From contig JAHBYZ010000005.1 in the NCBI GenBank assembly GCA_019635695.1, forward strand, positions 62,001-126,000: 64,000 nt of DNA, given 5' to 3'. This DNA is from Rhizobiaceae bacterium (GTDB lineage: Bacteria > Pseudomonadota > Alphaproteobacteria > Rhizobiales > Rhizobiaceae). The notes under the pieces were generated by a model. It did no database searches and was not told the origin of the DNA. It saw only the letters and a program-made list of their open reading frames with translations. How positions within the stretch are numbered: position 1 is the stretch's first letter; each line of letters starts with the position of its first letter. The position numbers and the translations under genes were made by a program. Shown one piece after another: positions 50,002 through 58,894 of the stretch.

Positions 50002-50769
50002 TCACGGCGCGGCGGGAACCTGCACGGAAGCGGCGCGGCAGGCGCGTTCGTCGATCTCCGGGCAGGCGCGGAACCCCAACTCCTTGGTCAGGCAGATGCG
50101 CACCTCGTCCAGCCGCCGGTCACGGCAGCTCACCGCGATGCCGGCGGCGGGCATTCCGGGATTGGCCGCGCGGAACTCGGCCTCGATGTCGTCGGGATCC
50201 ATCTGGCTTGTCTTCACGGCCGTCCGGTATTTCGACGGAATCTCGACCGCATCCCACGCCTCGCGGATGGCGGTGACAAAATCTTCCTGAGAAAGCCCGG
50301 TGCAGGTTCCGTGCTTGCGCCACTGACCGCCGACGAGGCCGGTGGAGGGCATAATGTCGCGCAGACGGCGCGCCAGCGCCTCAGGCACGCGCTGCGGTTC
50401 TCGGCTGGCGCAGAACTCGGGCCAGCCGCGTTCGAATTGCGGCCAAAGTCCGTGCACCACGAATGCGAAGTCGCGATCCGTCCCGCATTGCAGGTTGGGC
50501 GCGTCCAGTCCTTCTTCGGCGCAGAAGCTCGGCGACCACGACAGGGCCAGCACATAGAAATCGAAGCCGGTGCCGGACGCCGCTACCGGCGTCTTCGCTT
50601 CCGGCAAGCTGGCCGATGGAGGCTGGGAAGGGGGCTGTACGGCCTGCGCGCCACCATCGCCCGGAGCATCGGTGCAGCCGGCCAGACCCAGCGCTAGCAG
50701 GCCGGCAAGAGCGGATAGCCGCCTTCTCTGGCCGGCCGTCGCAGAAGCGTTCAGCGCAGGACGCGGCAA
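50002..50769 (-). CDS. ribonuclease T2 family lipoprotein
   Basis: The protein (about 255 aa) has a lipoprotein signal peptide ending LGLAGC. The RNase T2 domain carries both catalytic segments: CAS-I in VVHGLWPQF and CAS-II in WRKHGTCTG, each with its histidine. Several cysteines could form the family's disulfides. It would degrade RNA outside the inner membrane. No ATG is available; TTG 50769 gives the best signal peptide, and a GTG at 50790 is the alternative. Either start overlaps the upstream gene's 3' end. Confidence 0.88.
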   Translation of the reverse strand: MPRPALNASATAGQRRRLSALAGLLALGLAGCTDAPGDGGAQAVQPPSQPPSASLPEAKTPVAASGTGFDFYVLALSWSPSFCAEEGLDAPNLQCGTDRDFAFVVHGLWPQFERGWPEFCASREPQRVPEALARRLRDIMPSTGLVGGQWRKHGTCTGLSQEDFVTAIREAWDAVEIPSKYRTAVKTSQMDPDDIEAEFRAANPGMPAAGIAVSCRDRRLDEVRICLTKELGFRACPEIDERACRAASVQVPAAP

Positions 50770-51191
50770 TTGCTGTTGTACACGTTCCACCGGTCGAAGC
50801 CTGCGACGCAGAACTCGACGCTGGTGCCGACCCCGGCGAAGCCCCAGGGATTTTCCAGCAGATACCAGACTGCGCGCTGCTTGCCGTTGGAGAGCGCCAC
50901 GCGGGCGTGGCAATAGCGGCGCTCGACCGGGCGGTTCTCGCGCGCCGGCAGATAGCGGGTCTGGCCGATACGGTGGAAGCCGTTGATCTTCACGTCCGGC
51001 AGGTGAGGCACGTTGCGGACCTGATGGTCGAAGCGGCTGGAAATGCGGGCCAGCACCCGCGGGTGGCTGCACGCGCCCGGGTCGGCGGCATAGACGCCTT
51101 CGATCAGGTCGGCGGCGAAAGCGACAGGCGCAGCCACCATGCTTCCGGCGACAAGCGTGGCGGCAATCAGGGCGTTCAACAGGCTTCGCAT
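50751..51191 (-). CDS. exported protein, 146 aa, unknown function
   Basis: A signal peptide (cleavage after VAFAA, about residue 26) precedes a small domain with four cysteines, matching the conserved rhizobial pattern CSHPRVLARISSRFDHQVRNV and ending FDRWNVYNSNCRVLR. The ends suggest two disulfides. I do not know a function. It starts at ATG 51191; the frame is open 16 codons further. Its end overlaps the RNase T2 gene, so the two are probably cotranscribed. Confidence 0.75.
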   Translation of the reverse strand: MRSLLNALIAATLVAGSMVAAPVAFAADLIEGVYAADPGACSHPRVLARISSRFDHQVRNVPHLPDVKINGFHRIGQTRYLPARENRPVERRYCHARVALSNGKQRAVWYLLENPWGFAGVGTSVEFCVAGFDRWNVYNSNCRVLR

Positions 51192-51346
51192 CGTCGTCCG
51201 CTCTCCGGGAATCGTCTTGTCCTTGCCGCAATTCCACACTGCGCGGCGCGGCCGGGTCGGTCAAGCGCGGCCGCACTTGCCGCCGCTATGCGGCCTGCTA
51301 GTGTCGCTGCGTCAACACAGGCACGGGCAACATTCTGGGGGCTGCC

Positions 51347-51772
51347 ATGGCCGATCCGGCTTACGAAATCGGCGACGCCATGTTCAAGGCGCTCATTCGC
51401 GGCGACAAGGAAGGCGCCATCGCCTTCTTCGCCGACGACGCCGTCATCTTCGATCCGCACTATCCGCAACCGTTGATGCGCGGCAAGGCCGAGATCCGCG
51501 CCGGGCTGGACTGGGGCTTCGGCTCGATGAAGACCTTCGGCTTCGACACGAAGCATTATTTCCCCGGCAAGGACGGCCTCTCGGGCGTTTTCGAGGTCGA
51601 CACTCACCATGTCCTCAGGATCGGCAAGAAGCTCGACTTTCCGCAGGTTTTCGTCGTCGAGACCGACGGCAGAAAGGTCACGGCGCTGCGCGCATACGAG
51701 CCATACGGTCCGAATGGCATGGGCGGCGTCTTCCTTGGCATAGAGCGGCTCAAGAAGCGGATTTTCGGCTGA
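51347..51772 (+). CDS. SnoaL-like (NTF2 fold) protein, 141 aa
   Basis: The protein has the NTF2-like pattern: an N-terminal helix, then IAFFADDAVIFDPHYPQPLMRGKAEIRAGL, with the later strands VFEVDTHHVLRIG and VVETDGRKVTALRAY. Such folds include isomerases and small-ligand-binding proteins; the active-site residues are not diagnostic here. Its TGA overlaps the next ATG (TGATG), so the two are coupled. Confidence 0.8.
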   Translation: MADPAYEIGDAMFKALIRGDKEGAIAFFADDAVIFDPHYPQPLMRGKAEIRAGLDWGFGSMKTFGFDTKHYFPGKDGLSGVFEVDTHHVLRIGKKLDFPQVFVVETDGRKVTALRAYEPYGPNGMGGVFLGIERLKKRIFG

Positions 51773-52212
51773 TGCGTGCGCTGCTCGCAGCCTTCATTCT
51801 GGCGCTGCCGGTGACGCCGGCCTCCGCCGCGGCCGTCCTCACCTGCAGCTTCACCGAGCCCTTCTTCAGTATCGGCTTCGATCCGGCGACCGGCACCGTG
51901 ACCCGCACCTCCCCGGACGACGATCCGGAGAGCGGCGAGATCAAGCCAAAAATCATCGCGGAAGGCGCGAAGCTGACGATCGACGACGTTTGGGAGGGGC
52001 ATCGCTCGGCGACGCTGCGCTCGGCCGCCGGCGAGCTGCTGATGGTCATCCGCTTCAAGGAAGGCAGCGACGGCATGAGCGATTTCGTTTTCCCGATCGA
52101 GGGGCAGTGGGGACCTGAAGCGAACGGTAACAATGTCGGCGGCTGCGAAACCGCCAAGGTTCAGGCTTACGATTCCTACGAGCTTTTCCTGGAGCTCGGC
52201 CTTCAGCCCTGA
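51772..52212 (+). CDS. exported protein, 146 aa, unknown function
   Basis: A signal peptide (cleavage near ASA-AA, about residue 20) precedes a beta-rich mature part with two cysteines (LTCSFTEPFF and VGGCETAKV), which could pair. No known motif was found. ATG 51772 overlaps the SnoaL-like stop. It converges on rlmJ with a 10-base overlap of the 3' ends. Confidence 0.7.
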   Translation: MRALLAAFILALPVTPASAAAVLTCSFTEPFFSIGFDPATGTVTRTSPDDDPESGEIKPKIIAEGAKLTIDDVWEGHRSATLRSAAGELLMVIRFKEGSDGMSDFVFPIEGQWGPEANGNNVGGCETAKVQAYDSYELFLELGLQP

Positions 52213-53069
52213 TCGGCCCCGGTTTCGCTCGCCAGCGTTTCGAGGTTGAAGCTGCCGCCGCCGTCTTGGCCGAGGCGCTGCGCCAGCACCGGCAGCATCG
52301 TGCGCATCTCTGCTTCCAGCACGAAGGGCGGATTGACCACGATCATGCCGCTGCCGTCCAGCTGCGGAACGTCGGAATAGGGCCGGATCATCAGCGATAC
52401 GTCTATGATCTTGGGGATGCCGGCGGCGGCGAGATCGCTGCGGAACTGCTCGACCTTCAGCCGGTCCTTGACGGGATACCAGATCGCATAGGTTCCGCCC
52501 GGCCAGCGGTGCCACGCGGTGTTCAGTCGATCGACGATCCTGTCGAACTCATCCTCCGCTTCGAACGGCGGATCGACCAGCACCAGCCCGCGCTTTTCCT
52601 TGGGCGGCACATGCGCGCCGAGCGCCAGCCAGCCGTCGAGCTCGATGATGCGGGTCTGGAAATCGCCGGAGAAGCGCGTCTTCAGGCTGAAAGCGTCCTC
52701 CGGATGCAGTTCGATCGCCGTCAGCCGGTCGTTGCCGCGCAAAAGCTCGCGCACGATGGTCGGCGAGCCCGGATAGAAGCGGAAGGGATGGCCGACATTG
52801 AAGCGCGCGACGATGTCGAGATAGGGCTCCAGCAGCGCGGCGGCCTCCCCGGGCAGGTCGGCGTAGAGCACCTTGCCGATGCCGCCGTTCCACTCGCCGG
52901 TTTTCTGCGCCTGCTCGGAGGAGAGGTCGTAGAAGCCCGTGCCGGCATGCGTGTCGATGACCCGGAACGCGCCTTCCTTGCGTTTCAGATATTCGACGAT
53001 GCGCGTCAGCACCGCGTGCTTGAACACGTCGGCGAAATTGCCCGCATGATATATGTGGCGGTAGTTCAC
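52203..53069 (-). CDS. rlmJ: 23S rRNA (adenine(2030)-N6)-methyltransferase RlmJ
   Basis: RlmJ methylates A2030 of 23S rRNA. The 288-residue protein starts MNYRHIYHAGNFADVFKHAVL, the family hallmark, and has the SAM-linked DTHAGTGFYDL and the catalytic DPPFE (LVLVDPPFEAEDEF). The start is GTG 53069. The divergent molybdoenzyme gene begins 73 bases away. Confidence 0.95.
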   Translation of the reverse strand: MNYRHIYHAGNFADVFKHAVLTRIVEYLKRKEGAFRVIDTHAGTGFYDLSSEQAQKTGEWNGGIGKVLYADLPGEAAALLEPYLDIVARFNVGHPFRFYPGSPTIVRELLRGNDRLTAIELHPEDAFSLKTRFSGDFQTRIIELDGWLALGAHVPPKEKRGLVLVDPPFEAEDEFDRIVDRLNTAWHRWPGGTYAIWYPVKDRLKVEQFRSDLAAAGIPKIIDVSLMIRPYSDVPQLDGSGMIVVNPPFVLEAEMRTMLPVLAQRLGQDGGGSFNLETLASETGADQG

Positions 53070-53142
53070 CGGAGCCTCTGGCGCAACGTGACGCGTCCCG
53101 TTCCCCTACACCGCGCCGGCAAAACGGGCTAGTTCTGGACCC

Positions 53143-55260
53143 ATGAACGTCGCCGCCAACATCCGTATCGGCCATTCGGCCTGCCCGCACGACTGCCCGT
53201 CGACCTGCGCACTCGACGTCGAGGTGATCGACGGCCGCAGGATCGGCCGCGTCCACGGCGCCAAGGACAACAGCTACACGGCCGGCGTCATCTGCGCCAA
53301 GGTCGCCCGCTACGCCGAGCGCATCCACCATCCCGACAGGTTGCTGAAGCCGCTGGTGCGCTCGGGCGCCAAGGGAGAGGGCGGCTGGAAGGAAGCCTCC
53401 TGGGAGGCCGCACTCGACCTCGTCGCCGAGAAATTCGAGGCGGCCGAAGCGAAGTACGGCTCCGAGACCGTCTGGCCCTATTACTACGCCGGCACGATGG
53501 GGCAGGTGCAGCGCGACTCCATCCATCGCCTGCGCCACGCCAAGAAATATTCCGGCTTCTTCGATTCGATCTGCACCAACCTCGCCTGGACCGGCTACGT
53601 CATGGGCACCGGATCGCTGCACGGCGCCGATCCGCGCGAAATGGCCAAGTCCGACTGCGTGGTGATCTGGGGCACCAATGCGGTCGCCACCCAGGTCAAC
53701 GTGATGACCCACGCCACCCGCGCCCGCAAGGAGCGTGGGGCGAAGATCGTGGTCATCGACGTCTACGACAACGCCACTATGAAGCAGGCCGACATGGGCC
53801 TGATCGTGAAGCCGGGCACCGACGGCGCGCTGGCCTGCGCGGTCATGCACGTCCTGTTCCGCGACGGCCTCGCCGACCGGGCCTATCTGGCGAAATACGC
53901 CGACGATCCGGCAGGTCTTGAGGCGCATCTTCAGACGCGGACCCCGGAATGGGCATCCGCCATCACCGGCCTGCCGGTCGCCGAGATCGAAGCCTTCGCG
54001 CGGCTGATCGGCGAGACGAAACGCGTCTATTTCCGCCTCGGCTACGGCTTTGCCCGCCAGCGCAACGGCTCGGTCAACATGCATGCCGCCCTGTCGGTTT
54101 CGGTGGTGCTCGGCTGCTGGCAGTACGAGGGCGGCGGCGCGCTCAACTCAAATTCCGGCCTGTCCGGCTTCAAGTTCGACAAGAAGCTGCTGCAGGGCGA
54201 CAGGTTGCGCGATCCCTCGATCCGCTACCTCGACCATTCGCGCATAGGTCCGGTGTTGATGGGTCACGAGGATGCGCTGTTCGGCGGCCCGCCGGTCACC
54301 GCGCTTCTGATCCAGAACACCAACCCCGTCAATGTCGCGCCCGACCAGCGGCTGGTGAAGCAGGGCTTCCTGCGCGACGACCTGTTCACCTGCGTGCACG
54401 AGCAGTTCATGACCGACACCGCGAAGCTCGCCGACGTCGTGCTGCCCGCGACCATGTTCCTTGAGCACGACGACCTCTACAAGGGCGGCGGCAACCAGTT
54501 CGTGACGCTGGGGCCGAAGGTGGTCGAGCCGCCGGAAGGGCCGAGAACCAATCTTTACGTCATCGAGGAACTGGCGAAGCGGCTGGGTGTGTCGCACCTG
54601 CCGGGTTTCGGCATGACCGAGCGCGAGCACATCGACATCATGCTGAAGAGCCGGGATCTCGGCGATTTCGACCAGTTGAAGGCGAACCGCTGGGCCGACA
54701 TCCAGCCCGATTTCGAGACGTCGCACTATCTCAACGGCTTCGGCCATCCGGACAAAAAGTTCCGCTTCCGCCCGCAATGGGTCGGCGGCATCGCGCCCAA
54801 CAAGCCGCCGAAGCAGATGGGCGTCGCCTTCGGGCCCTATGACCGCCTCCCGGAGTTCCCGGACCATGTCGACCTGATCGAGGTGGCCGATGAAGCGCAC
54901 CCGTTCCGCCTCGCCACCTCGCCGGCGCGCTCGTTCCTGAACTCCAGCTTCACCGAGACGCCGGGTTCGGCCAAGCGGGAAGGGCGGCCGGAACTGCAGA
55001 TCCATCCGCAGGATGCGGCCGCGCTCGGCATCTCCGACGGCGACCGCGTCGAGATCGGCAATCCGCGCGGCGAAGTCGTGCTGCACGCGAAGCTCTTCGA
55101 CGGCGTCCGCCGTGGCGTGGTGATCGCGGAAGGGATCTGGCCGAACGCCGCCCATGAACGCGGCGAGGGCATCAACGTGCTCACCGGCGCCGACGCGCCT
55201 GCACCCTACGGCGGCGCGGCTTTCCATGACAACAAGGTGTGGGTGAGGGCGGCGGCCTAG
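53143..55260 (+). CDS. molybdopterin-dependent oxidoreductase, formate dehydrogenase-like
   Basis: The 705-residue protein belongs to the DMSO reductase family. It has the N-terminal 4Fe-4S motif CPHDCPSTC with the fourth Cys in GVICAK. The bis-MGD blocks DCVVIWGTNAVATQ and LLIQNTNPVNVAP follow, as does the C-terminal cofactor domain (LQIHPQDAAALGISDGDRVEI). No Tat signal is present, so it is cytoplasmic. It stands alone without electron-transfer subunits. The moaD-moaE genes in this window supply its cofactor. Substrate is unknown; formate is only one possibility. Confidence 0.9.
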   Translation: MNVAANIRIGHSACPHDCPSTCALDVEVIDGRRIGRVHGAKDNSYTAGVICAKVARYAERIHHPDRLLKPLVRSGAKGEGGWKEASWEAALDLVAEKFEAAEAKYGSETVWPYYYAGTMGQVQRDSIHRLRHAKKYSGFFDSICTNLAWTGYVMGTGSLHGADPREMAKSDCVVIWGTNAVATQVNVMTHATRARKERGAKIVVIDVYDNATMKQADMGLIVKPGTDGALACAVMHVLFRDGLADRAYLAKYADDPAGLEAHLQTRTPEWASAITGLPVAEIEAFARLIGETKRVYFRLGYGFARQRNGSVNMHAALSVSVVLGCWQYEGGGALNSNSGLSGFKFDKKLLQGDRLRDPSIRYLDHSRIGPVLMGHEDALFGGPPVTALLIQNTNPVNVAPDQRLVKQGFLRDDLFTCVHEQFMTDTAKLADVVLPATMFLEHDDLYKGGGNQFVTLGPKVVEPPEGPRTNLYVIEELAKRLGVSHLPGFGMTEREHIDIMLKSRDLGDFDQLKANRWADIQPDFETSHYLNGFGHPDKKFRFRPQWVGGIAPNKPPKQMGVAFGPYDRLPEFPDHVDLIEVADEAHPFRLATSPARSFLNSSFTETPGSAKREGRPELQIHPQDAAALGISDGDRVEIGNPRGEVVLHAKLFDGVRRGVVIAEGIWPNAAHERGEGINVLTGADAPAPYGGAAFHDNKVWVRAAA

Positions 55261-55598
55261 GATATCTCCTTCTCGGCCGCCGCCTTCAGCACGTCCTCAC
55301 CCCACTGGTTGAGGCTCTTGCCGGTCAGTTCTGCCGCCAGCGCCGCCTTGGAATGCGTGGTCGGGTCGACACGCAGCATGAGATTGCCCGAATAGGGTTT
55401 ATGCGGCGCCTTGCCGAGCTTCTCGCAGGTTTCGAGATAGTCTTCGACCGCCTCGCGGAACGCGGCCTTGAGATCGGCCACCGTCTCCGCATGAAAGCCC
55501 ACGCCGTCCCGGATACCGGCGATGCGGCCGAAGAAGATGCCGTCCTCGTCATCATACTCAATACGGGCCGAATAGCCCCTGTAGCTCATCGTGTTCAT
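55257..55598 (-). CDS. hicB: HicB family antitoxin
   Basis: The 113-residue protein has the N-terminal HicB fold (SARIEYDDEDGIFFGRIAGI, then FHAETVADLKAAFREAVEDYLE) and a C-terminal ribbon-helix-helix DNA-binding region (LMLRVDPTTHSKAALAAELTGKSLNQWGEDVL). It binds HicA and, through the RHH part, probably the operator at 55871-55883. Its ATG overlaps the hicA TGA. The stop overlaps the stop of the molybdoenzyme gene on the other strand. Confidence 0.93.
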   Translation of the reverse strand: MNTMSYRGYSARIEYDDEDGIFFGRIAGIRDGVGFHAETVADLKAAFREAVEDYLETCEKLGKAPHKPYSGNLMLRVDPTTHSKAALAAELTGKSLNQWGEDVLKAAAEKEIS

Positions 55599-55849
55599 GG
55601 CCTGACTCCGATCTGCTCCAGGAAATCGCGGGCCGCGCGAACCTGGTATCGCAACGCTTCCTTCTTCGGATGCGGGCGATGGAAGCTCTCCACCTCGCCA
55701 TTGCAGGTGAAGCGCACGCGCGACCCACGACCTTCCACCAACTCGCATCCCGCCGCCACCAGCAGCGATTCGAGATCGTTCCAGTCGATATTCGCCGGCG
55801 TCGGCTCGGCAAACACCGCGGCGAGGGTCTTGCGATGCTTGCTGTTCAT
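55595..55849 (-). CDS. hicA: HicA family toxin
   Basis: HicA toxins are small dsRBD-fold mRNA-cleaving proteins. The 84-residue protein matches a common variant with an N-terminal extension (MNSKHRKTLAAVFAEP), the DWNDLESLLVAAGCELVEGRGSRVRF core and FHRPHPKKEAL. In the classical type a catalytic His follows the GS of the core; here it is Arg-Val. The only conserved histidines are in FHRPHP. No ribosome-binding site precedes the ATG, and the predicted leader is only a few bases. Confidence 0.92.
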   Translation of the reverse strand: MNSKHRKTLAAVFAEPTPANIDWNDLESLLVAAGCELVEGRGSRVRFTCNGEVESFHRPHPKKEALRYQVRAARDFLEQIGVRP

Positions 55850-55860
55850 GCAAGCAAGGT

Positions 55861-55890
55861 AGTATATGAATGCAAATTCTGCAAGCAGAA
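55861..55890 (-). promoter_or_regulatory. hicAB promoter with palindromic operator
   Basis: On the minus strand TTCTGC (55890-55885) and TATACT (55866-55861) are 18 bases apart. Between them lies the 13-base palindrome TGCA-AATTC-TGCA (55871-55883), well placed for HicB to block polymerase. The -10 box ends 11 bases before the hicA ATG. Confidence 0.5.
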
Positions 55891-55898
55891 GCCCTGCG

Positions 55899-56345
55899 TC
55901 ACCCTGCCTTTCGCGGCCTTCCCCGCTTTGGCTTCCTGCGGGCGTGGTAGGTCAGCGCCAGCGACAGGCAGTGCGCCAGTTCGGCCCGTGGGATCGGCGC
56001 GTCGGCAGCCAACACCACGGCCCTGTTGGCCTCGAATGCGAAGCTGTCCGGATAGAGACGGCGAAAGCTCTCCACGAGGTCCGTGTTGCAGTTGAAGTAG
56101 ATCGCCGCGATTCGGCCGTCGCTGCCGCGCGCATTGATGCGCACGGTGCTGCCGCTGCCGGTTTCGCTGGTCAGATAGGCCGGCTCGTTCCAGCGCAAGG
56201 CTTCCTCGATCTGCCCGACGCCATCGGTTCGCGCTGCCGTGTCGAGAATGAGCGCACGGATCGTCAGCAGCCGGTTTCGCACGGCGGCTGGCATCGCCTC
56301 GATCATGGCAAGCGCGGGATTTGCGGATATGCTTTCGGGCTCCAT
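55899..56345 (-). CDS. DUF1801 domain-containing protein, 148 aa
   Basis: The sequence has the YdhG/DUF1801 pattern: RNRLLTIRALILDTAARTDGVGQIEEALRWNEPAYLT, then STVRINARGSDGRIAAIYFNC. The family has an unclear role; some members bind metal or iron-sulfur partners. The last residues are strongly basic (HARRKPKRGRPRKAG), an AT-hook-like GRPRK, suggesting nucleic-acid contact. Confidence 0.75.
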   Translation of the reverse strand: MEPESISANPALAMIEAMPAAVRNRLLTIRALILDTAARTDGVGQIEEALRWNEPAYLTSETGSGSTVRINARGSDGRIAAIYFNCNTDLVESFRRLYPDSFAFEANRAVVLAADAPIPRAELAHCLSLALTYHARRKPKRGRPRKAG

Positions 56346-56411
56346 TTGAGCCGATCCTAGCCCCGCGATGCTGACAGGAAGCCGTCAGCAGAATTTCGTT
56401 TCCCGAAAAGC

Positions 56412-57104
56412 CTACGGCGTCATCCGCGCCAGGCTCTCGATGTCGGCTTCCGAGGCGGCCGCTTCGGGCGAGAAAAGCGAACCTGCCGCTGCCACATTCG
56501 AGAAGGTCACGCGCTCGCCGTCGAGCACGGCACGCCCCGACGCCACCAGCTTCAGCGCGAAGGGATAGAGCCGGTGCTCGGCCTCCAGCACTTTTGAGGC
56601 AAGCGCGCCTTCGCTATCCGTGGGCAGCACCGGCACTGCCGCCTGCGCCACGATCGGTCCGGAATCGGTCTCGGCGGTGACGAAATGCACTGTCGCGCCG
56701 TGAATGCGCACGCCGGCCGAAATTGCCTGTCGGTGCGGATGCAGCCCCTTGAACAGCGGCAGCAGCGACGGATGGATGTTGAGCATACGCCCCGTCCATT
56801 GCGCGACGAAGCCCGGCGTCAGAAGCCGCATGTAGCCGGCGAGGCAGACCAGCTCGGCGCCAAGTTCGGCGAGTGCGGCGCCGATCGCCACGTCATGCGC
56901 CTCGCGGCTCACGCCCTTGGTCTTCTCGACGACGCGCGTCGGCACGCCCGCGCGCGCGGCCAGATCCAGCCCCTCGACATCCGGGCGGTCGGAGATGACG
57001 CCGGCGATCTCGGCCGGATAGCCGTCCTCGCGCGAAGCGCGGATCAGCGCGGCCATGTTGGAGCCGCGGCCCGAGATCAGGATTGCGGTGCGCTTGGCCG
57101 CCAT
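56412..57104 (-). CDS. purN: phosphoribosylglycinamide formyltransferase
   Basis: PurN transfers a formyl group from 10-formyl-THF to GAR, the third step of purine synthesis. The 230-residue protein has ISGRGSNMAALIRA at the start and the catalytic triad residues in LNIHPSLLP (Asn, His) and ETDSGPIVAQ (Asp). It lies 2 bases past purM. Confidence 0.96.
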   Translation of the reverse strand: MAAKRTAILISGRGSNMAALIRASREDGYPAEIAGVISDRPDVEGLDLAARAGVPTRVVEKTKGVSREAHDVAIGAALAELGAELVCLAGYMRLLTPGFVAQWTGRMLNIHPSLLPLFKGLHPHRQAISAGVRIHGATVHFVTAETDSGPIVAQAAVPVLPTDSEGALASKVLEAEHRLYPFALKLVASGRAVLDGERVTFSNVAAAGSLFSPEAAASEADIESLARMTP

Positions 57105-57106
57105 GG

Positions 57107-58171
57107 TCAGAACTCCACCCGGCCGCGATACACGACACCCGCCGCCTTGCGCGGCACGATGCGCCCGACCGGCGTCACCGTCTCGCCGTGCTCGGCCAGC
57201 ACGGCGGCCACCTGCGCGGCCTGTCCTTCCGCCACCACAACCACCATGCCGATGCCGCAGTTGAAGGTGCGCAGCATCTCGTCATGCGCGACCCCGCCTG
57301 TCCGCGCCAGCCAGGAGAACACCGGCGGCGCCTCCACCGTGGCGAGGTCGAACTCCGCTGCCCACGCCTCCGGCAGCACGCGCGGCGTGTTTTCCGGCAG
57401 GCCGCCGCCGGTGATGTGCGCCAGCGCCTTGATGCCGTGGGTCGAGCGGATCGCCGCCAGCAGCGGCTTGACGTAGATGCGGGTCGGTTCGAGCAGCGCC
57501 GCGCCGAGCGCCCGGCCTGCGGCAAACGGCGCCTCGTCCGCCCATGTCCTGCCGCTGTTGGCCACGATGCGGCGGACCAGCGAAAAGCCGTTGGAGTGGA
57601 CGCCGGAAGACGCCAGCGCCAGCAGCACGTCGCCCTCCTCTATGTCGTTGGTCGGCAGCAACTGGCCACGCTCGGCCGCGCCCACCGCGAAGCCGGCGAG
57701 GTCGTAGTCGTCGCCGGCATACATGCCGGGCATCTCGGCCGTCTCGCCGCCGATCAGCGCGCAGCCGGCCTGCCGGCAGCCCTCCGCGATGCCCGCCACG
57801 ATTGCCGCCCCCTGGTCTGGGTCGAGCTTGCCGGTGGCGAAATAGTCGAGGAAGAACAGGGGCTCCGCGCCCTGCACCACGAGGTCGTTGACGCACATGG
57901 CGACAAGGTCAATGCCGATCGTGTCGTGGATGCCGGTCTCGATGGCGATCTTCACCTTGGTGCCGACGCCGTCATTGGCGGCCACGAGGACCGGATCGCT
58001 GAAGCCGGCCGCCTTCAGGTCGAACAGTCCGCCGAAGCCGCCGATCTCGCCGTCGGCGCCCGGCCGGCGGGTCGAGCGCACATGCGGCTTGATCTTCTCG
58101 ACCATGGCAGCGCCGGCGTCGATGTCGACGCCCGCCTGCGCGTAGGTGAGGCCGTTCTTCGGCACGCTCAT
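57107..58171 (-). CDS. purM: phosphoribosylformylglycinamidine cyclo-ligase
   Basis: PurM closes the imidazole ring to give AIR. The 354-residue protein starts [20 protein letters not shown] and has [11 protein letters not shown] with the following [12 protein letters not shown] chose ATG 58171 as the conserved N-terminus; the frame is open far upstream without protein character. It and purN form a unit, divergent from the phosphatidyltransferase gene. Confidence 0.96.
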   Translation of the reverse strand: MSVPKNGLTYAQAGVDIDAGAAMVEKIKPHVRSTRRPGADGEIGGFGGLFDLKAAGFSDPVLVAANDGVGTKVKIAIETGIHDTIGIDLVAMCVNDLVVQGAEPLFFLDYFATGKLDPDQGAAIVAGIAEGCRQAGCALIGGETAEMPGMYAGDDYDLAGFAVGAAERGQLLPTNDIEEGDVLLALASSGVHSNGFSLVRRIVANSGRTWADEAPFAAGRALGAALLEPTRIYVKPLLAAIRSTHGIKALAHITGGGLPENTPRVLPEAWAAEFDLATVEAPPVFSWLARTGGVAHDEMLRTFNCGIGMVVVVAEGQAAQVAAVLAEHGETVTPVGRIVPRKAAGVVYRGRVEF

Positions 58172-58333
58172 GGGGCACTCCGCGGATCGCCCGGCACATG
58201 CCATGAAGCGCGAGGCGCGCGCAAGCATGCCGCCGCCTTCCGCCCACAGTCTACCGCTTGATCGGCGCTCCGTCAGACGCCATCTACGGCTGACACGCGG
58301 CGCCGACCCGGGAAGGGCATGGAGGGGCTCGCC

Positions 58334-58894
58334 ATGACGGTCCCCAACCTCATCACCATGCTGCGCTTCCTGCTGGTGCCGGCGGTCGTCTACGCGCTGC
58401 TGGAGAACGCCACCGGCTGGGCGCTCGCCGGCTTCGTCGTCGCCGGCCTGTCCGACGGGGTCGATGGCTTCATCGCCCGGCGCTGGCCGAGCCAGCGCTC
58501 CGAACTTGGCGCCTGGCTCGACCCGCTCGCGGACAAGCTGCTGCTCGTATCCGTCTTCGTCGTGCTCGGGCTCATGCGCGAGATCCCGCTGTGGCTCGTC
58601 GTGGCCGCCGTTTCGCGCGACATCCTCATCATGGGCGCAGTGATGGTCGCCGACATGATGGGCAGGCCGGTGGCCATGCGCCCGCTCTTTGTCTCCAAGG
58701 CCAACACCGCGGCGCAGATCCTGCTCGCGACCGTGGTGCTGGCCGAACTGGCCTTCGCGACCACCTTGGGCAGCCTGCGGCTGGTGCTGGTCGTCGCCGT
58801 CGGGCTCTTGACCGCGATCTCCGCGGCGGCCTATCTCGTGGCCTGGCTGCGGCACATGAGCGGACATGGCGAAGGCAACGACCCGCGCGGCTAG
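58334..58894 (+). CDS. CDP-alcohol phosphatidyltransferase family protein
   Basis: The 186-residue membrane protein has the family motif D-G-x2-A-R-x8-G-x3-D-x3-D as [10 protein letters not shown] through [10 protein letters not shown]. It is the second or third such enzyme in the window. It resembles PgsA and the cardiolipin synthases of the CDP-alcohol type. I chose ATG 58334 because GGAGGGG lies 6 bases upstream; an ATG at 58319 would include that site as codons. Confidence 0.9.
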   Translation: MTVPNLITMLRFLLVPAVVYALLENATGWALAGFVVAGLSDGVDGFIARRWPSQRSELGAWLDPLADKLLLVSVFVVLGLMREIPLWLVVAAVSRDILIMGAVMVADMMGRPVAMRPLFVSKANTAAQILLATVVLAELAFATTLGSLRLVLVVAVGLLTAISAAAYLVAWLRHMSGHGEGNDPRG

